From Anaerolineales bacterium UBA3905 (GTDB taxonomy: Bacteria > Chloroflexota > Anaerolineae > Caldilineales > Caldilineaceae): a stretch of DNA of 49,098 nucleotides. The notes beneath the pieces were generated by a model. The model worked only from the letters and a program-made list of their open reading frames with translations, did no database searches and was not told the DNA's origin. The translations under genes and the position numbers were made by a program. Where the stretch lies: the NCBI GenBank assembly GCA_002391565.1, contig DGFH01000173.1:1-49098 (forward strand), written 5' to 3'. Positions 48,300 to 49,098 of the stretch are shown here, one piece after another (position 1 is the stretch's first letter; each line of letters begins with the position of its first letter).

Positions 48300-49034
48300 A
48301 TGGCAAGCATCCTCATCACTGGCTCAGCCGATGGCTTGGGGCAACTGGCAGCGAAGGCGTTGGTTGATCAAGGACACCAGGTTGTCCTGCATGCGCGCAA
48401 TGCTGAGCGCGGGCATCACGCCAGGCAGAGCGTGCCCGGCGCCGCGCACGTCATCGTGGGCGATCTGTCGGACATCGATGAAATCAAGCAGGTTGCTGCG
48501 GCCGCCAACGCGTGGGGAGGCTTCGACGCAGTGATCCACAACGCCGGCGTCTATCAGGCGCCCTCACGAACAGTGTTCATTGTCAACGCTCTGGCGCCCT
48601 ATCTGCTCACTTGCCTGATGCAAAGACCGAGGCGACTGATTTACTTGAGTTCAGGTATGCATCTGCAAGGACGCGCAAATCTGGATCAGCTCGCCAGCAA
48701 TCAATGTCGCGTCAGCTATTCCGATTCGAAACTCTATGTCACAATGTTATGCATGGCAGCGGCGCGCAAATGGCCGGATGTGTACGCCAACGCCGTCGAT
48801 CCGGGCTGGGTGCCCACCAAGATGGGCGGGCCAGGTGCATCGGACGATCTTCAGCAAGGATACGAGACCCAGATGTGGCTGGCGACGAGCGATGACCGCG
48901 CCGCACACGTGAGCGGTCGGTATTTCTATCACCGGAAAGAGAGTCTTTACAACCCGCAGGCCGGCGACGTTGCGCTGCAAGAGCGATTCTTGGGTAGTTG
49001 CAGAGCGATCACAGGCGTGGCTTTTCCCACGTAG
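48300..49034 (+). CDS. Short-chain dehydrogenase/reductase (SDR)
   Basis: A 244-residue Rossmann-fold dehydrogenase. The cofactor motif is TGSADGLG near the start, NAG lies in VIHNAGVYQAP, the catalytic pair is Tyr140 and Lys144 (YSDSK), and the upstream serine is in IYLSSGMHLQG. VDPGWVPTKMGGPGA is the usual post-catalytic loop. It is slightly short for the family between strands 4 and 5. ATG 48300 has a weak ribosome binding site and probably depends on coupling with the LLM gene 11 bases upstream. A hairpin follows at 49066. Confidence 0.92.
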   Translation: MASILITGSADGLGQLAAKALVDQGHQVVLHARNAERGHHARQSVPGAAHVIVGDLSDIDEIKQVAAAANAWGGFDAVIHNAGVYQAPSRTVFIVNALAPYLLTCLMQRPRRLIYLSSGMHLQGRANLDQLASNQCRVSYSDSKLYVTMLCMAAARKWPDVYANAVDPGWVPTKMGGPGASDDLQQGYETQMWLATSDDRAAHVSGRYFYHRKESLYNPQAGDVALQERFLGSCRAITGVAFPT

Positions 49035-49065
49035 GGTGCGTTCACCAAACGAGAAAGAGCAGTAG

Positions 49066-49084
49066 GGGCGGCTCACAGCCGCCC
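49066..49084. terminator. GC-rich hairpin after the SDR gene
   Basis: GGGCGGCT-CAC-AGCCGCCC is a perfect 8-bp hairpin, 31 bases after the stop. No T-run follows, and GTAGGGGCGG...CCGCCC also resembles a common dispersed repeat, so the terminator call is tentative. Confidence 0.4.
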
Positions 49085-49098
49085 GTTCTCGGCAAAGC

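Overview
The window looks like a chromosomal segment of a GC-rich, aerobic, free-living bacterium, most probably a member of the Chloroflexota (Caldilinea/Anaerolineae-like). This placement is an inference from several things together: a SufR-type regulator ahead of sufCBD, long secreted proteins ending in a short 'LPLV/LPVM' tail, a TPR-CHAT protein beside an ECF sigma factor and a zinc-finger anti-sigma, an F420-type luciferase-like oxidoreductase, and many short interspersed repeats. No rRNA, tRNA, CRISPR array, phage gene or transposase was recognised.

Layout. 1-6522 (minus strand): two translationally coupled GT39-like membrane glycosyltransferases (the second runs off the window and has an in-frame TGA at codon 6), a lipoprotein with a Pro/Thr/Ala/Glu-rich linker and a beta-propeller, then a YugP-like membrane zinc peptidase and a DUF4203-like membrane protein. 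6749-12525 (plus): a UroD-superfamily protein, a large secreted fusion of a PQQ-type sugar dehydrogenase with a five-CXXCH cytochrome, and a polytopic membrane protein. 12506-14784 (minus): a histidine kinase and an OmpR-type regulator. 15356-20478 (plus): class II fumarase, a class C beta-lactamase-like serine hydrolase, and an NfeD/stomatin pair. 20582-21883 (minus): QueG, carrying an in-frame repeat insertion. 22203-23405 (plus): an MFS transporter.

23535-31673 is the clearest functional unit: sufR-sufC-sufB-sufD-sulfurtransferase-sufS-sufU-Rieske ferredoxin-sufT-like. The sulfurtransferase and SufS would supply sulfur, SufU would carry or transfer it, SufBCD would assemble the cluster, and SufR, with four C-terminal cysteines and a perfect inverted repeat in its own promoter, would sense cluster status. 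A strong hairpin ends the cluster.

31999-38041 is the most unusual part: an ECF sigma factor, a zinc-finger (anti-sigma-like) protein, a 946-residue TPR-CHAT protease whose start overlaps the anti-sigma stop (ATGA), and a secreted subtilase. It looks like a CRISPR-free relative of the sigma/TPR-CHAT modules known beside type III-E CRISPR effectors. 38696-49034 holds a glycerate kinase, an SLC13-type transporter with a roughly 340-residue disordered acidic tail, a MarR/MFS pair with a visible promoter and operator, and a redox cluster (two aldo/keto reductases, a carboxymuconolactone decarboxylase-like protein, a luciferase-like oxidoreductase and a short-chain dehydrogenase).

Repeats run through the window: three 95-bp copies of an element with a 15-bp-arm hairpin (plus one decayed copy), a 100-200 bp element that includes three tandem 38-bp units, heptamer-like GATTGGGA / GGGGCGA / TTGTGAAT repeats that have entered at least two coding sequences in frame, and GCAGAGACGC-type intergenic repeats.
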